A DNA stretch of 64,000 nt, from assembly GCA_965200115.1 (NCBI GenBank), contig OZ241336.1, forward strand, positions 3,348,001-3,412,000, given 5' to 3'. The translations under genes and the position numbers were made by a program. The first letter of the stretch is position 1, and each line of letters opens with the position of its first letter. The DNA is from JAPOUP01 sp026708635 (lineage in GTDB: Bacteria; Pseudomonadota; Alphaproteobacteria; Rhodobacterales; Rhodobacteraceae). The notes under the pieces are model-generated. The model had not been told where the DNA came from. It searched no databases and saw only the letters and a program-made list of their open reading frames with translations. This document shows positions 19,933-27,918 of the stretch, one piece after another.

Positions 19933-21288
19933 TCAGCCAGCCGACGAGAATCCGGCTTCAAGTGCATCCAGTATGATCCGGACATCCTCATCTGTCAGTA
20001 TGAGCGGCGGTGACATCAAGATGTTGTTTCCGGATACCCGAACCATTGCTCCAGCACGGAAAGTCTCGTCCCTAACCCGTTCGATCGCTTTCCCGTCGAC
20101 CGGAGTCTTTGATTCACGGTTTTCCACGAGCTCGATGGCGGACATAAGACCATGACCGCCACGGACGTCGCCGATTATTTCGTGGCGTTCCATCAGCGTC
20201 TGTATGCCTGACCAGAGTTCCGCTCCCCTTGCCGCCGCGTTCCTGTGAACCTGAAGCTTGATCGTCTCGTCAATGCAGGCCAGCGCCGCCGCCGCGCCGA
20301 CCGGATGGCCGGAATAGGTGTAGCCGTGGCCAATCATCGCTTTCGACGCGTCCCCTTTCTCGAAGGTTTCCGCCACCGAGTCGCAGATCATGACGGCACC
20401 GAACGGGAAATAGCCGTTGGTGATGGCTTTGGCGGTCGTGGCCATGTCAGGCTGAACCCCCCAGTGACGCGCACCTGTCCAGTCGCCCGTGCGCCCGAAA
20501 CCGGTTATGACCTCGTCACTGATCAGAAGGATACCGTGCCTGGCCGTGATCTCGCGCACGCCTCGCATGAAACTGTCATGGGGCACGATGACGCCGCCCG
20601 CGCCGAGCACAGGTTCCATTATCATGGCAGCGATCGTATCGGCGCCCTGAAACGCTATTTCGTCCTCAAGTGAGTTCAGGCAGAGCTGGGAAAGCCGCTC
20701 CGGATCCGTCTCATTGAATGGATTTCTGTAGGCATGTGGCGACGGGATGTGAAAGCAGCCCGACAGCAGAGGTTCGTAAGGCTTACGGAAATTGGCATTC
20801 CCGTTAACGGATGCGCCGCCGAACTGGGTGCCGTGATAGCCTTTTTTCAGGGAGAGGAACTTGAAACGACTCCCATCGCCTTTGATCTTGTGGTATTGTC
20901 GCGCCAGTCGCAGGGCCGTCTCCACGCTGTCACCGCCTCCGGACGTATAAAACGCGCGGGAAAGGCCATCGGGCGTGAAGAAGTCATGCAGCAGCTCGGA
21001 GAGTTCGATGATCACGTCGCTGGTCGTACCGCGGAAGGCGGAATAATAAGGAAGGCGGTCGAGCTGGGTCGAGATGGCGTTCTTTACCGGTTCGCAGGAA
21101 AACCCCAGATTGACGTTCCAGAGCCCCCCAACGGCATCAACAACCTCATGCCCGTCAATGTCGCGGATGCGGGTGCCGTGCGCCTCCGTGATGATTGTGG
21201 GTGGATTGGCCCGCATATCACCGGGGTGGGCCATCGGATGCCAGAGATGGCGGGCATTGTGTTCCTTGAGGAAATTGCTGTCTTTCAT
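19933..21288 (-). CDS. Class III PLP-dependent aminotransferase (omega-transaminase family)
   Basis: A 451-residue fold-type I aminotransferase. Landmarks are LWHPMAHPGDM near the N-terminus, AFYTSGGGDSVETALRLARQYH (phosphate-binding region), EPVLGAGGVIVPHDSF, LISDEVITGFGRTG (Asp contacting the pyridine nitrogen) and TTAKAITNGYFPFGAV with the PLP lysine. This is the pyruvate-dependent group that includes taurine-, putrescine- and beta-alanine-pyruvate aminotransferases. The substrate cannot be read from sequence. It stands alone, reading away from the mobile region. Confidence 0.9.
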   Translation of the reverse strand: MKDSNFLKEHNARHLWHPMAHPGDMRANPPTIITEAHGTRIRDIDGHEVVDAVGGLWNVNLGFSCEPVKNAISTQLDRLPYYSAFRGTTSDVIIELSELLHDFFTPDGLSRAFYTSGGGDSVETALRLARQYHKIKGDGSRFKFLSLKKGYHGTQFGGASVNGNANFRKPYEPLLSGCFHIPSPHAYRNPFNETDPERLSQLCLNSLEDEIAFQGADTIAAMIMEPVLGAGGVIVPHDSFMRGVREITARHGILLISDEVITGFGRTGDWTGARHWGVQPDMATTAKAITNGYFPFGAVMICDSVAETFEKGDASKAMIGHGYTYSGHPVGAAAALACIDETIKLQVHRNAAARGAELWSGIQTLMERHEIIGDVRGGHGLMSAIELVENRESKTPVDGKAIERVRDETFRAGAMVRVSGNNILMSPPLILTDEDVRIILDALEAGFSSAG

Positions 21289-21727
21289 GGATTGTGCCTT
21301 TCGGGCAATTGCAATCGAGCGCGTTTCGACGACTGGATCGTTGTCGCATCCGATGGTATCCGGCGGAGAGTGTCGCGGGAATCCCGATCCGGGGTTTTCG
21401 CATCCCTAATCGCCGGCCAATATGCAACCCCAAACTGGATGTATCCCGCAAACTTCGGTCAGGCCAGTTTTGGCCGGCCCGCGTTTCAGTACGGGAAGCT
21501 CAGGTCCCGAAGCCGCCTCCAGAAACCGCCCCGCCGAGTGTGCCGCCGGCGCTATTCCGGAATAGGCCCTCGCTGGGGTACTTGGATCGTCATCTCCACT
21601 GTCGGCGATCGGGCCAGCCCGGAGCGTCTCTTCCGCCGATCCAAGCGCCCGATACGCTCCCTGCAGAAGTCACGTTTCAAGGAGGTGAGCGTCGCGGCCC
21701 GGAGTCAAGTGTGTGACGTTGATAGGC
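21289..21727. other. Intergenic stretch between aminotransferase and transposon
   Basis: About 440 bp with no convincing gene; the open frames here are short and have no recognisable domains. The right side (21289-21400) should hold the leftward promoter of the aminotransferase. The far end abuts the left copy of the CGGAG target duplication of the transposon. Confidence 0.5.
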
Positions 21728-21747
21728 CGGAGCTCGACTTTGTTCAT

Positions 21748-23193
21748 TTATGCGGCATAGCATAGCGTCTCGATCATGCGTTTCACTTTGCCTGTGGGCA
21801 CCGTGGGCAGGTCGTTTTCGTCTGCGAGACCGCAGACGGGGCTTCTGGCGGTCTCGGGCGGTGGAATTTCCTGTCGCTCCGGGTTTGGCGGGGAGCGTTG
21901 GAAAATGCAGTCGAGCCAGATCTCGGTGCGGACGGCGGCGATGGCGTCGGAGAAGGTGAAGAGGGTCTTTTCATACCATGCGGCCTTGAAGGGATGCGGG
22001 CTTCTGGCGAGGATGCCGCCGGCCCACAGGCAGACGAGGCTGTAGAGGCCGAGCAGGGCAGGAGTGGTTCTTTCGATGGCGAGGTCGGACCATTGGCGCT
22101 GGGTTTCCACGCCGAGATGGGCGCGGGCTTCCTAGAATGTGACCTCGATCTGCCAGCGGCGCACGAAGATGCTGATGATCTTCTCGGGTTCGATGCCGGG
22201 GTCGGTGCTGAAGAAGGCCTGCGGCTCGCGCTCGCCGTCCGGGTCCCTGACCAGCACCCAGCGGATGGATTTGGGCGGCGTGCCGGAGCGGTGCCGGAGC
22301 GCTGTTCCGGAGAGGATCCCGAGCGTCCTGTTTTTCTTGCCGCCGCACCAGTTCCCGACCGCGGTCGGGGTCCAGGCGGCGTCGGGGTCGTCGAGGCGGG
22401 TGCGGAGTTTGGGCAAAGGCTTTCCCTTGATTGGCGGCCGCCCCTTATCGCCGGTCCTGCGCGGCTCCGGCGGCGCGAACAGGCTGGCATCGAGCCGCAG
22501 CCGGCTGATCAGCGTTGCCTGGCCGCTGACGGCGTGAGCGAGTTCATGGGTTCCGAAGCTGCTGTCGCCGACGAGGATGACGGAGCGGTCCGGCAGCCAT
22601 CTGAGGATCAGCAGCATGGCCTGGCGCGCTCGTTCGGTCAGCGGCTTGTGCCGAAGTCCCTGTCTTTCCGCCCACCTTTCCGACGGCGCCGGCAGCGTCA
22701 GGAACGGCAGGGCCTTGATTCCGGGCAGCCAAGGCAGCGGCGTCAGCAGCATGAAGCTGAGCCAGCGCAGACCGCTGACCTTGACGAAGTGACCGCGGCT
22801 GGAGCGGACGGGGTCGCGGTAGATGCCGCGTGCGCTGATGCGCGGGCCCCATCGCCGCTCGATGGTGTCGTCGAGTCCGATGATGACCGGCTCGTCCCTG
22901 TCGGGCGGTTGCCCGATCAGGAGCGGGATCAGCCGCCGGGAGACCCTGCGCGGGGTCCAGCGGGCGCGGTTGAGGACCTGGTGATAGCAGCCGAAGTTGG
23001 CGGCCATGGCCCGTCCGGTCATGCGCAGGCAGGACGTCACCGTTCGCTTTCCCGGCACCAGCAGGGCGCCCATGACCGGGGTCAGGGCGAGAGTCCAAGT
23101 CGGAGCGGTGAAAAGTGCCCGGAAGGGCTCGAGCCAGAGCTTGAGGACGTCCGGGGTCGGATCGCCGCCGCCCGCCGGTCCGATGCCGCTCAT
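21748..23193 (-). pseudogene. DDE transposase (IS701-like) with premature stop
   Basis: The frame begins at ATG 23193 (MSGIGPAGGGDPTPDVLKLW) and runs to a TAG at 22132-22134. After the TAG the same frame continues with transposase sequence (EARAHLGVETQRQWSDLAIERTTPALLGLYS) to 21748. DDE residues are visible: Asp in IGLDDTIERRWG, Asp in VILVGDSSFGTHEL, and Glu in FVRRWQIEVTF just before the stop. The TAG removes about 128 C-terminal residues. Either the element is dead or the stop is occasionally read through. The start overlaps the methylase stop. Confidence 0.85.
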
Positions 23194-23855
23194 GTCATGT
23201 CCGCCTCGGCGGCCATGACGGCGGCGAGCACCGCCAGCCGCTCGCCGGGCGGCATTGCCTTGTACATCCGGCCCCAGTTGGCAGCCTTGCGCCTGATGCG
23301 CTGGCGGTCGGTGAAGTTCCGCCCGGCGCAGCTGGCCCAGTGCACCCGGTCGGGCGCGAAGTTGAACCAGACGACCTCGGTGCGGACGACGCCGTGCGTC
23401 ATCATCTGCATCTCCAGCCGCCGCCAGCCGGACAGCGCCTCGTCGTAGAGCGCCGAGGGATAGCCGGACGCCATCGCCCGGCAGGGGAGCGCCTTCAGCC
23501 GGTCCAGGAACGCCGCATGGTCGGCCTCGGACCAGTCGAAGCGGTAGCGCCGCCGCGAGCGGCGGGTGGCGCGCAGGTAGGGCGGATCGCAGTAGACCAG
23601 CTCCGACCCCTGGAACGGAAACCCGGCAAGGAAGCGCAGCGCGCATCCATGATGCAGCTCGACCGGGTGGCCGCAGCTGAAGGATCCGACGGCGGCGGGG
23701 TCGAGATCGATGCCGATCGACCGCTCGGCCGGCGGCTTGCGCCTCATTATCGCGCCGCCGCCCAGGAATGCTTCAATATATACGCTGTGCGGGGGCATGA
23801 GGCTGATGATCGCCTGGCACAGGCCGGGCGCGGCCTTCGATCCGAAATATCCCAT
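23190..23855 (-). CDS. D12-class DNA adenine N6-methyltransferase, transposon passenger
   Basis: A 221-residue Dam/D12-type methylase. The SAM-binding motif YIEAFLGGGAIMRRK corresponds to the F-x-G-x-G motif, preceded by MGYFGSKAAPGLCQAII, and the catalytic motif DPPY lies in LVYCDPPYLRATR. Both key motifs look intact. I chose ATG 23855 because AGGAG stands 7-8 bases upstream; the frame is open to 23888. Its TGA overlaps the transposase ATG, so the two are translationally coupled inside one pair of inverted ends. Likely target is adenine; the recognised site is unknown. No restriction partner is visible. Confidence 0.88.
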   Translation of the reverse strand: MGYFGSKAAPGLCQAIISLMPPHSVYIEAFLGGGAIMRRKPPAERSIGIDLDPAAVGSFSCGHPVELHHGCALRFLAGFPFQGSELVYCDPPYLRATRRSRRRYRFDWSEADHAAFLDRLKALPCRAMASGYPSALYDEALSGWRRLEMQMMTHGVVRTEVVWFNFAPDRVHWASCAGRNFTDRQRIRRKAANWGRMYKAMPPGERLAVLAAVMAAEADMT

Positions 23856-23957
23856 GGTCCGCTCCTGCCGCAATGGAGCGCCATCCATAGAATCGGAAGT
23901 CTATGGAGTTAACAACAGGGCCTGCGCACAGGACCGCGCAGCGCGACGGGCCGGACC

Positions 23958-24247
23958 ATGACAGACCCGGACCCCGTTCTCGCCCGCGTGCAGGCCTTCG
24001 ACAAGGAAGCCCGCGGCGGCGTGACCGTGGAAAAGAGCCGCCGCGGTCACGCCCTCACCCTGACGGCCACGGACGCCCCCCGATCGCACGGCTCAAGCCC
24101 GAAGGACCGGACGGCAAGCTCCGGATCCAGTACTGGTCGCATCGGAACCGATGGATGGAAGTCGGCGACATGGGCGGCCTCGCGCTACCCCTCGACGAAG
24201 CCTTCGAAACCATCGCCGAAACCGAAATCTTCTGGACCTGGACCTGA
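23958..24247 (+). pseudogene. Small hypothetical passenger gene, frameshifted
   Basis: Starts at ATG 23958 (MTDPDPVLARVQAFDKEARGG). In a run of six C at 24076-24081 the sensible frame changes and continues as PIARLKPEGPDGKLRIQYWSHRNRWMEVGDMGG to a stop at 24247. Restoring one C would give a protein of about 96 residues. It lies between the methylase and the right end of the transposon, reading the opposite way to both other genes. Function unknown. A sequencing error in the C run is an alternative. Confidence 0.6.
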
Positions 24248-24284
24248 TCAGATTTTGTACAAAGTCGAGCGGAGGGGGTATAGT

Positions 24285-24683
24285 TCAATTTTCTTGACCT
24301 AGTGAGCGGAGCTGATCAAGCGGGTGGAGCGGCGCGCGCTGGACGTTCTCGGCGAGGCTGTCCTCCTCGGCGAGTCCATCGGTGCGCACGATGCAGGGGA
24401 CCAGTGCGGTCTTGTTCATGCGCTTCTGCTTGACGAGCAACGCCAGCGCCCGGAACCGCCGCCCGCCCGCGGGGATCGTGTACATGCCGGTCTCGGCACC
24501 GCTCTCGTCCAGCACGGGCCGCACGGTGATGGAGCTGAGCAGCGTCCTCCGCGCGATATCCTCGGCCAGTTCCTCGATCGACACGCCAGCCTTGACGTGG
24601 CGTACGTTCGACTGGCTGAGCATCAGCTTGTTGAAGGGGATGTCGCGCGAGGCGCTGAGGGTGATCTTCTATTGCTTGGTCAT
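24285..24683 (-). pseudogene. Plasmid-type ParB N-terminal fragment
   Basis: From ATG 24683 the frame reads MTKQ, then TAG (24669-24671), then KITLSASRDIPFNKL and the ParB-like core: LSQSNVRHVKAGVSIEELAEDIARRTLL, IPAGGRRFRALALLVKQKRM and SLAENVQRAPLHPLDQLRSL. These match the CTP/nuclease-type N-domain of plasmid ParB proteins. The helix-turn-helix and C-terminal parts are missing; sequence identity ends near 24300, just beside the transposon. It is therefore truncated and carries a nonsense codon. It suggests plasmid-derived DNA in this region. Confidence 0.75.
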
Positions 24684-24786
24684 CGGGATATCTCCGCGAC
24701 GGGCCGGTCTGGAGCCTCTCTCCCGACCTCCAAGCCGGTCACGGAAAACCCGTGCCACCTCTTACTCTAGGCGCGCCTGAACGGGT

Positions 24787-24824
24787 CATATGGCCTTGCA
24801 ATTCAATCCATATGGTCTTATTGG
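24787..24824 (+). promoter_or_regulatory. Candidate promoter and operator of the Xre/RES operon
   Basis: CATATGG occurs at 24787-24793 and 24809-24815, exactly 22 bp apart, about two helical turns on the same DNA face. A plausible sigma-70 promoter overlaps: TTGCAA at 24796-24801, 17-bp spacer, TATTGG at 24819-24824. This fits autoregulation by the antitoxin encoded immediately downstream. The reading is by eye only. Confidence 0.5.
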
Positions 24825-24853
24825 TTGTTTGCGTAACGAAGGAGCGCCAACAC

Positions 24854-25243
24854 ATGGAAAACCTTGTCCTGGACCGTGCCGCACCGGATCGGCAGGGGGT
24901 CGCGCTCAAGGCCTTTGCCCGGATCGCGGGCGCATGGTCGTTGACCCTGCGTGAGGCGGCCGCGCTGGCGGATATGTCGGAATCGACCTGGAAGCGGGCG
25001 AAGAAGCCTGATTTTGCGGGGGATCTGACGCGTGACCAGATGCTGCGGCTCTCCGCGCTGATCGGCCTCTACAAGTCACTCGAGCTATATTTCAATGAGC
25101 CGATCTCGCGGGATTGGGTGAAGCTGCCCAACCGGGGTCCGGAGTTCGACGGTGCGCGGCCCGTGGAGGCGATGATCGCGGGCGGGTTGCCCAAGATCCT
25201 GCGCGTGCGGAGCTATGTTGATGCACTGCGGGGCGGGATTTGA
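24854..25243 (+). CDS. Xre/MbcA/ParS-type antitoxin
   Basis: A 129-residue protein with an N-terminal helix-turn-helix-like segment (LKAFARIAGAWSLTLREAAALADMSESTWKRAKK) and the C-terminal toxin-binding region (LSALIGLYKSLELYF through LPNRGPEFDGARPVEAMIAGGLPKILRVRSYVDALRGG) typical of the DUF2384 antitoxins. The start is ATG 24854 with AAGGAG upstream. The stop overlaps the start of the RES gene. In this family it neutralises the partner and represses the shared promoter; the paired CATATGG motifs upstream may be its sites. Confidence 0.88.
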   Translation: MENLVLDRAAPDRQGVALKAFARIAGAWSLTLREAAALADMSESTWKRAKKPDFAGDLTRDQMLRLSALIGLYKSLELYFNEPISRDWVKLPNRGPEFDGARPVEAMIAGGLPKILRVRSYVDALRGGI

Positions 25244-25929
25244 GGATCACCTCCGTCAACGACCGTGCTCTTGTCCGACTGATCTCCGAGACCCACCACA
25301 AGCCGCCCGTGCTGCGGGGACTGGTGGACAACGACGAGGAGGCGGATATCCTCGCCGAGATCGAAGGCGAGACCAGTGCCCGCTTGATCGCGGAGCGCGA
25401 GGGCAGTCCTGTGCTTGACCGTCGCGAACTGGCGTTCGCGCGGCGGTCCCATGACCTGACCCTTTACGGGCAGAGCCATATCAACGCGGCCTTCACCTAC
25501 ACGAGACACTCCGGCAACCGGTTCAACTCCGGCGACCGCGGTGCTTGGTATTGCGCCTGGGACATGCTGACGAGCGCACAGGAGGTTGGGTTCCACCGGA
25601 CCCGCGAGTTGGGCTTCATCGGCCGCTACGAGGGCGAGGCCCGCTACGTGGAACTGCTGGCGGATTTCATCGGGGATTTCCCCGATCTGCACGGGGACGC
25701 GCATTCGGCGCTCGATTCGGCCCCTGACCGGGGCTATCCGGCCGGGCAGCGCCTCGCTGCGGAGTTGAGGGCAGAGGGGCATCTTGGGCTGATCTACCCA
25801 TCCGTGCGTCACCCTGGTGGACGTTGCTTCGTCGCCTTCGATCCCGGCATCATCCAGAATGTCCGCCCGGGCGCGAGCTGGAAGCTTGTCTGGCAAGGCG
25901 CGCCTGAGTTCACGATCGAGGGGCTCTGA
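25240..25929 (+). CDS. RES-domain toxin
   Basis: A 229-residue RES-family protein. Family members act on NAD (degradation or phosphorolysis) or ADP-ribosylate targets. The three naming residues appear to be present: Arg in RHSGNRFN, Glu in SAQEVGFHRTREL, and Ser in LIYPSVRHPGG. The WYCAWDMLTSAQEV stretch is typical. It starts with TTG at 25240, overlapping the antitoxin TGA. No break is seen, so this pair is probably the only intact module in the mobile region. Confidence 0.88.
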   Translation: MRITSVNDRALVRLISETHHKPPVLRGLVDNDEEADILAEIEGETSARLIAEREGSPVLDRRELAFARRSHDLTLYGQSHINAAFTYTRHSGNRFNSGDRGAWYCAWDMLTSAQEVGFHRTRELGFIGRYEGEARYVELLADFIGDFPDLHGDAHSALDSAPDRGYPAGQRLAAELRAEGHLGLIYPSVRHPGGRCFVAFDPGIIQNVRPGASWKLVWQGAPEFTIEGL

Positions 25930-26013
25930 CGCCTCTCGATATCCTCATGCGGCACTTCAGCTCACTTCTGCCTTAAGGTATTTAAGAAGAGAAAAATCGT
26001 CTGTCAGACATTC

Positions 26014-26183
26014 TCAAGCGATCCCCTTCGCTTTCCCCTCCATCACAAACCGCGCATCCTGCTGTGGCTTCTAACGGGCCACCGCCGTGATCCCCTGCAC
26101 GAAGTCGAACACGCTCTCGGGCGGGCGGTCTTCCTCAACCGGCACCGTCTCGACGATCCGCCCCGTCTCCGCCTGCCGAGAAC
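26014..26183 (-). pseudogene. C-terminal relic of a plasmid-type protein (DUF932-like)
   Basis: In one minus-strand frame I read RIVETVPVEEDRPPESVF, then DFVQGITAVAR, a TAG, then KPQQDARFVMEGKAKGIA and a TGA at 26014-26016. This resembles the C-terminal tail of DUF932-type proteins found on alphaproteobacterial plasmids, but the family match is from memory and tentative. Everything N-terminal is missing; the fragment runs into the integrase remnant near 26185. Confidence 0.4.
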
Positions 26184-26189
26184 CCGCGC

Positions 26190-26825
26190 TTACGTAGGAA
26201 GTCCTGACGGTCGTTGTCCGACCGCGCTACGATCCTCTTCCGCGCGGCGCGGATGCCGTCGATGAACGGCGCGGGCGAGGACTCGGTGAAACGGAGTAGG
26301 GCCGTGGCGTCGATCCCGCTCTGTGCCCTTGCCGATGAGGCCAAGGCGTTTCAGCGCAACACGCGCCAGATCGACGGGCTCCGGGGAGATGTCGAGACCA
26401 TGGATCGCGACCGCATGGGTGATGATCATCTTGATAACGTCGATGTGGATCCCGAGGGTTATCGGTCCGGCGCTTCGCTCGGCCCGCATCTTGTCGTAGT
26501 CGATCAGTTTCTGCCGATCGAGGTGGCCGATCTTCTCCTTCCCCAGATCGCGCTTGAGCGTTGTGAGTGTAGCGACCTTGCTGCGTCGGGGCGGTTTCCC
26601 TACCTCGCACATATCGTCTATATGGAGGTCGATGAGGTCGCCAAAGGTCTGGAGGCGGGAGACGGACGACTTGTTCGGCGTCAGCCCCTGATCGACCCGG
26701 GTCTCCGCCTGCCGGGCCCAGCGATGGGCGTCGTCGCGGCGAAGGAACGTCTCGCTCGCGTAGCGGCCCTTTCGTCTGATCTGGACCCGGTAGGCACCGG
26801 AAGGAAGCTTGGTGATGATGGCCAT
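26190..26825 (-). pseudogene. Tyrosine recombinase (integrase) remnant next to dusA
   Basis: The N-terminus MAIITKLPSGAYRVQIRRKGRYASETFLRRDDAHRWARQAE is the arm-binding domain of phage/island integrases, followed by the core-binding domain (TFGDLIDLHIDDM through IGKGTERDRR). After about residue 170 the sequence no longer looks like an integrase in this frame, and sensible sequence moves to another frame for a short way. The catalytic domain with its Arg-His-Arg-Tyr residues is absent, so it cannot be functional. Its start codon faces the dusA start 112 bp away, the arrangement described for dusA-associated integrases. Confidence 0.8.
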
Positions 26826-26937
26826 TTTCGTGTGCGCTGTGTGTGCAATGAGTCGTCGTAGAGGGGCAAATTCGGGGATATCGGGCGTATTCCAGCGTAG
26901 CAGCCGTCGCCGCCAACAGCTTGAAGATACATAAAAA

Positions 26938-27918
26938 ATGCTAATAAATCAACATGCTAGATTGTCCACGGCCCCAATGATGAACTGGACTGATCGCCAC
27001 TGCCGGTACCTGCATCGGCTCATGTCGCGGCACGCGCTGCTATACTCGGAAATGATAGCGGCTCCGGCTCTGGTCCGCGCGAAGGCATGGCACCTCCTGG
27101 ATTTCGATCCCGCCGAGCATCCGGTCGCGGTGCAGCTCGGCGGTTCGGAACCGCGGGAGCTGGCGGCGGCCGCGGCCATGGCGGCCGACGCTGGATACGA
27201 CGAGATTAATCTCAATGTCGGGTGCCCGTCGGATCGGGTTCAGTCGGGATGTTTTGGCGCCGTATTGATGAAGCGGCCCGCGCTGGTAGGGGAGTGCGTC
27301 GCGGCGATGATCGCGGCGCAGCCCGCTGAGGTTACCGTAAAATGCAGGATCGGAGTCGATGAACAGGTATGCGAGGAGACGTTGCCCGCGTTCATCGAGA
27401 CCGTGCGCGCGGCGGGTGTGCGGCGAATGGCCATCCACGCGCGTAAGGCTTGGTTAAAGGGCCTGAGCCCGAAAGAGAATCGGGAAATTCCGCCATTGGA
27501 CTATCCGCTTGTCTACCGCGCGAAACAGACGTTCCCGGATATCCACATGTCGATCAACGGAGGGATCGGGTCGCTTGAAGAGGTGAATGCGCATCTGGCC
27601 AGGGGAATGGATGGGGTTATGCTTGGCCGTGCGGCTTACAACTCGCCCTCCGACCTCCTTCTCCGCGTTGACAGCGAGATATTCGGCGATCGGTCGGTCA
27701 GGACGGCCCGGGAGGTGGTGGAATTGATGCGTCCTTACATCGCCGGGCATCTGGCCAAGGGCGGACGTCTGCGCGACGTCGTGCGACATATGCTCGGGCT
27801 GTTCTCCGGGCGCTCCGGCGCACGCTCATGGCGGCGAACCCTGTCGGAACGGGGAAGTCGGGACGGAGCCGGGCTTGAGGTTATTGACACGGCGCTGGCA
27901 TTTGTAGGTGATGGGTAA
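26938..27918 (+). CDS. dusA: tRNA-dihydrouridine synthase DusA
   Basis: A 326-residue FMN enzyme that reduces uridine in the D-loop of tRNA (positions 20/20a in characterised DusA). Motifs: APMMNWTDRHCRYLHR, AVQLGGSEP, INLNVGCPSDRVQSGCFGAVLM with the catalytic Cys, VTVKCRIGVDE, IHARKAWLKGLSPKENR and NGGIGS. Length is normal. The extreme N-terminus (MLINQHARLSTAP) may have been rebuilt by an integration event, because the 5' end of dusA is a known attachment site and an integrase relic lies directly upstream. Confidence 0.95.
   Translation: MLINQHARLSTAPMMNWTDRHCRYLHRLMSRHALLYSEMIAAPALVRAKAWHLLDFDPAEHPVAVQLGGSEPRELAAAAAMAADAGYDEINLNVGCPSDRVQSGCFGAVLMKRPALVGECVAAMIAAQPAEVTVKCRIGVDEQVCEETLPAFIETVRAAGVRRMAIHARKAWLKGLSPKENREIPPLDYPLVYRAKQTFPDIHMSINGGIGSLEEVNAHLARGMDGVMLGRAAYNSPSDLLLRVDSEIFGDRSVRTAREVVELMRPYIAGHLAKGGRLRDVVRHMLGLFSGRSGARSWRRTLSERGSRDGAGLEVIDTALAFVGDG

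Larger units (their letters stand above)
21733..24269 (-). mobile_element. IS701-like transposable element carrying a DNA adenine methylase
   Basis: The ends are a perfect 11-bp inverted pair: CTCGACTTTGT at 21733-21743 and its complement ACAAAGTCGAG at 24259-24269. Two of the next three positions also match. The element is flanked by a 5-bp direct duplication, CGGAG, at 21728-21732 and 24270-24274. The 2537-bp interior holds a nonsense-mutated transposase, a DNA adenine methylase overlapping it by ATGA, and a small frameshifted gene on the plus strand. Ends plus target duplication make one insertion event very likely; the family name rests on the transposase. Confidence 0.85.

Noticed and set aside
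21898..23448. A 516-codon plus-strand frame
   Set aside because: Antisense to the transposase and methylase frames, low-complexity composition, and no recognisable motif.
22132..26090. Idea that TAG is read as an amino acid in this genome
   Set aside because: Intact genes here such as cas1 and ruvA end at TAG with normal C-termini, so TAG is an ordinary stop in this host; the broken genes are better read as decayed.
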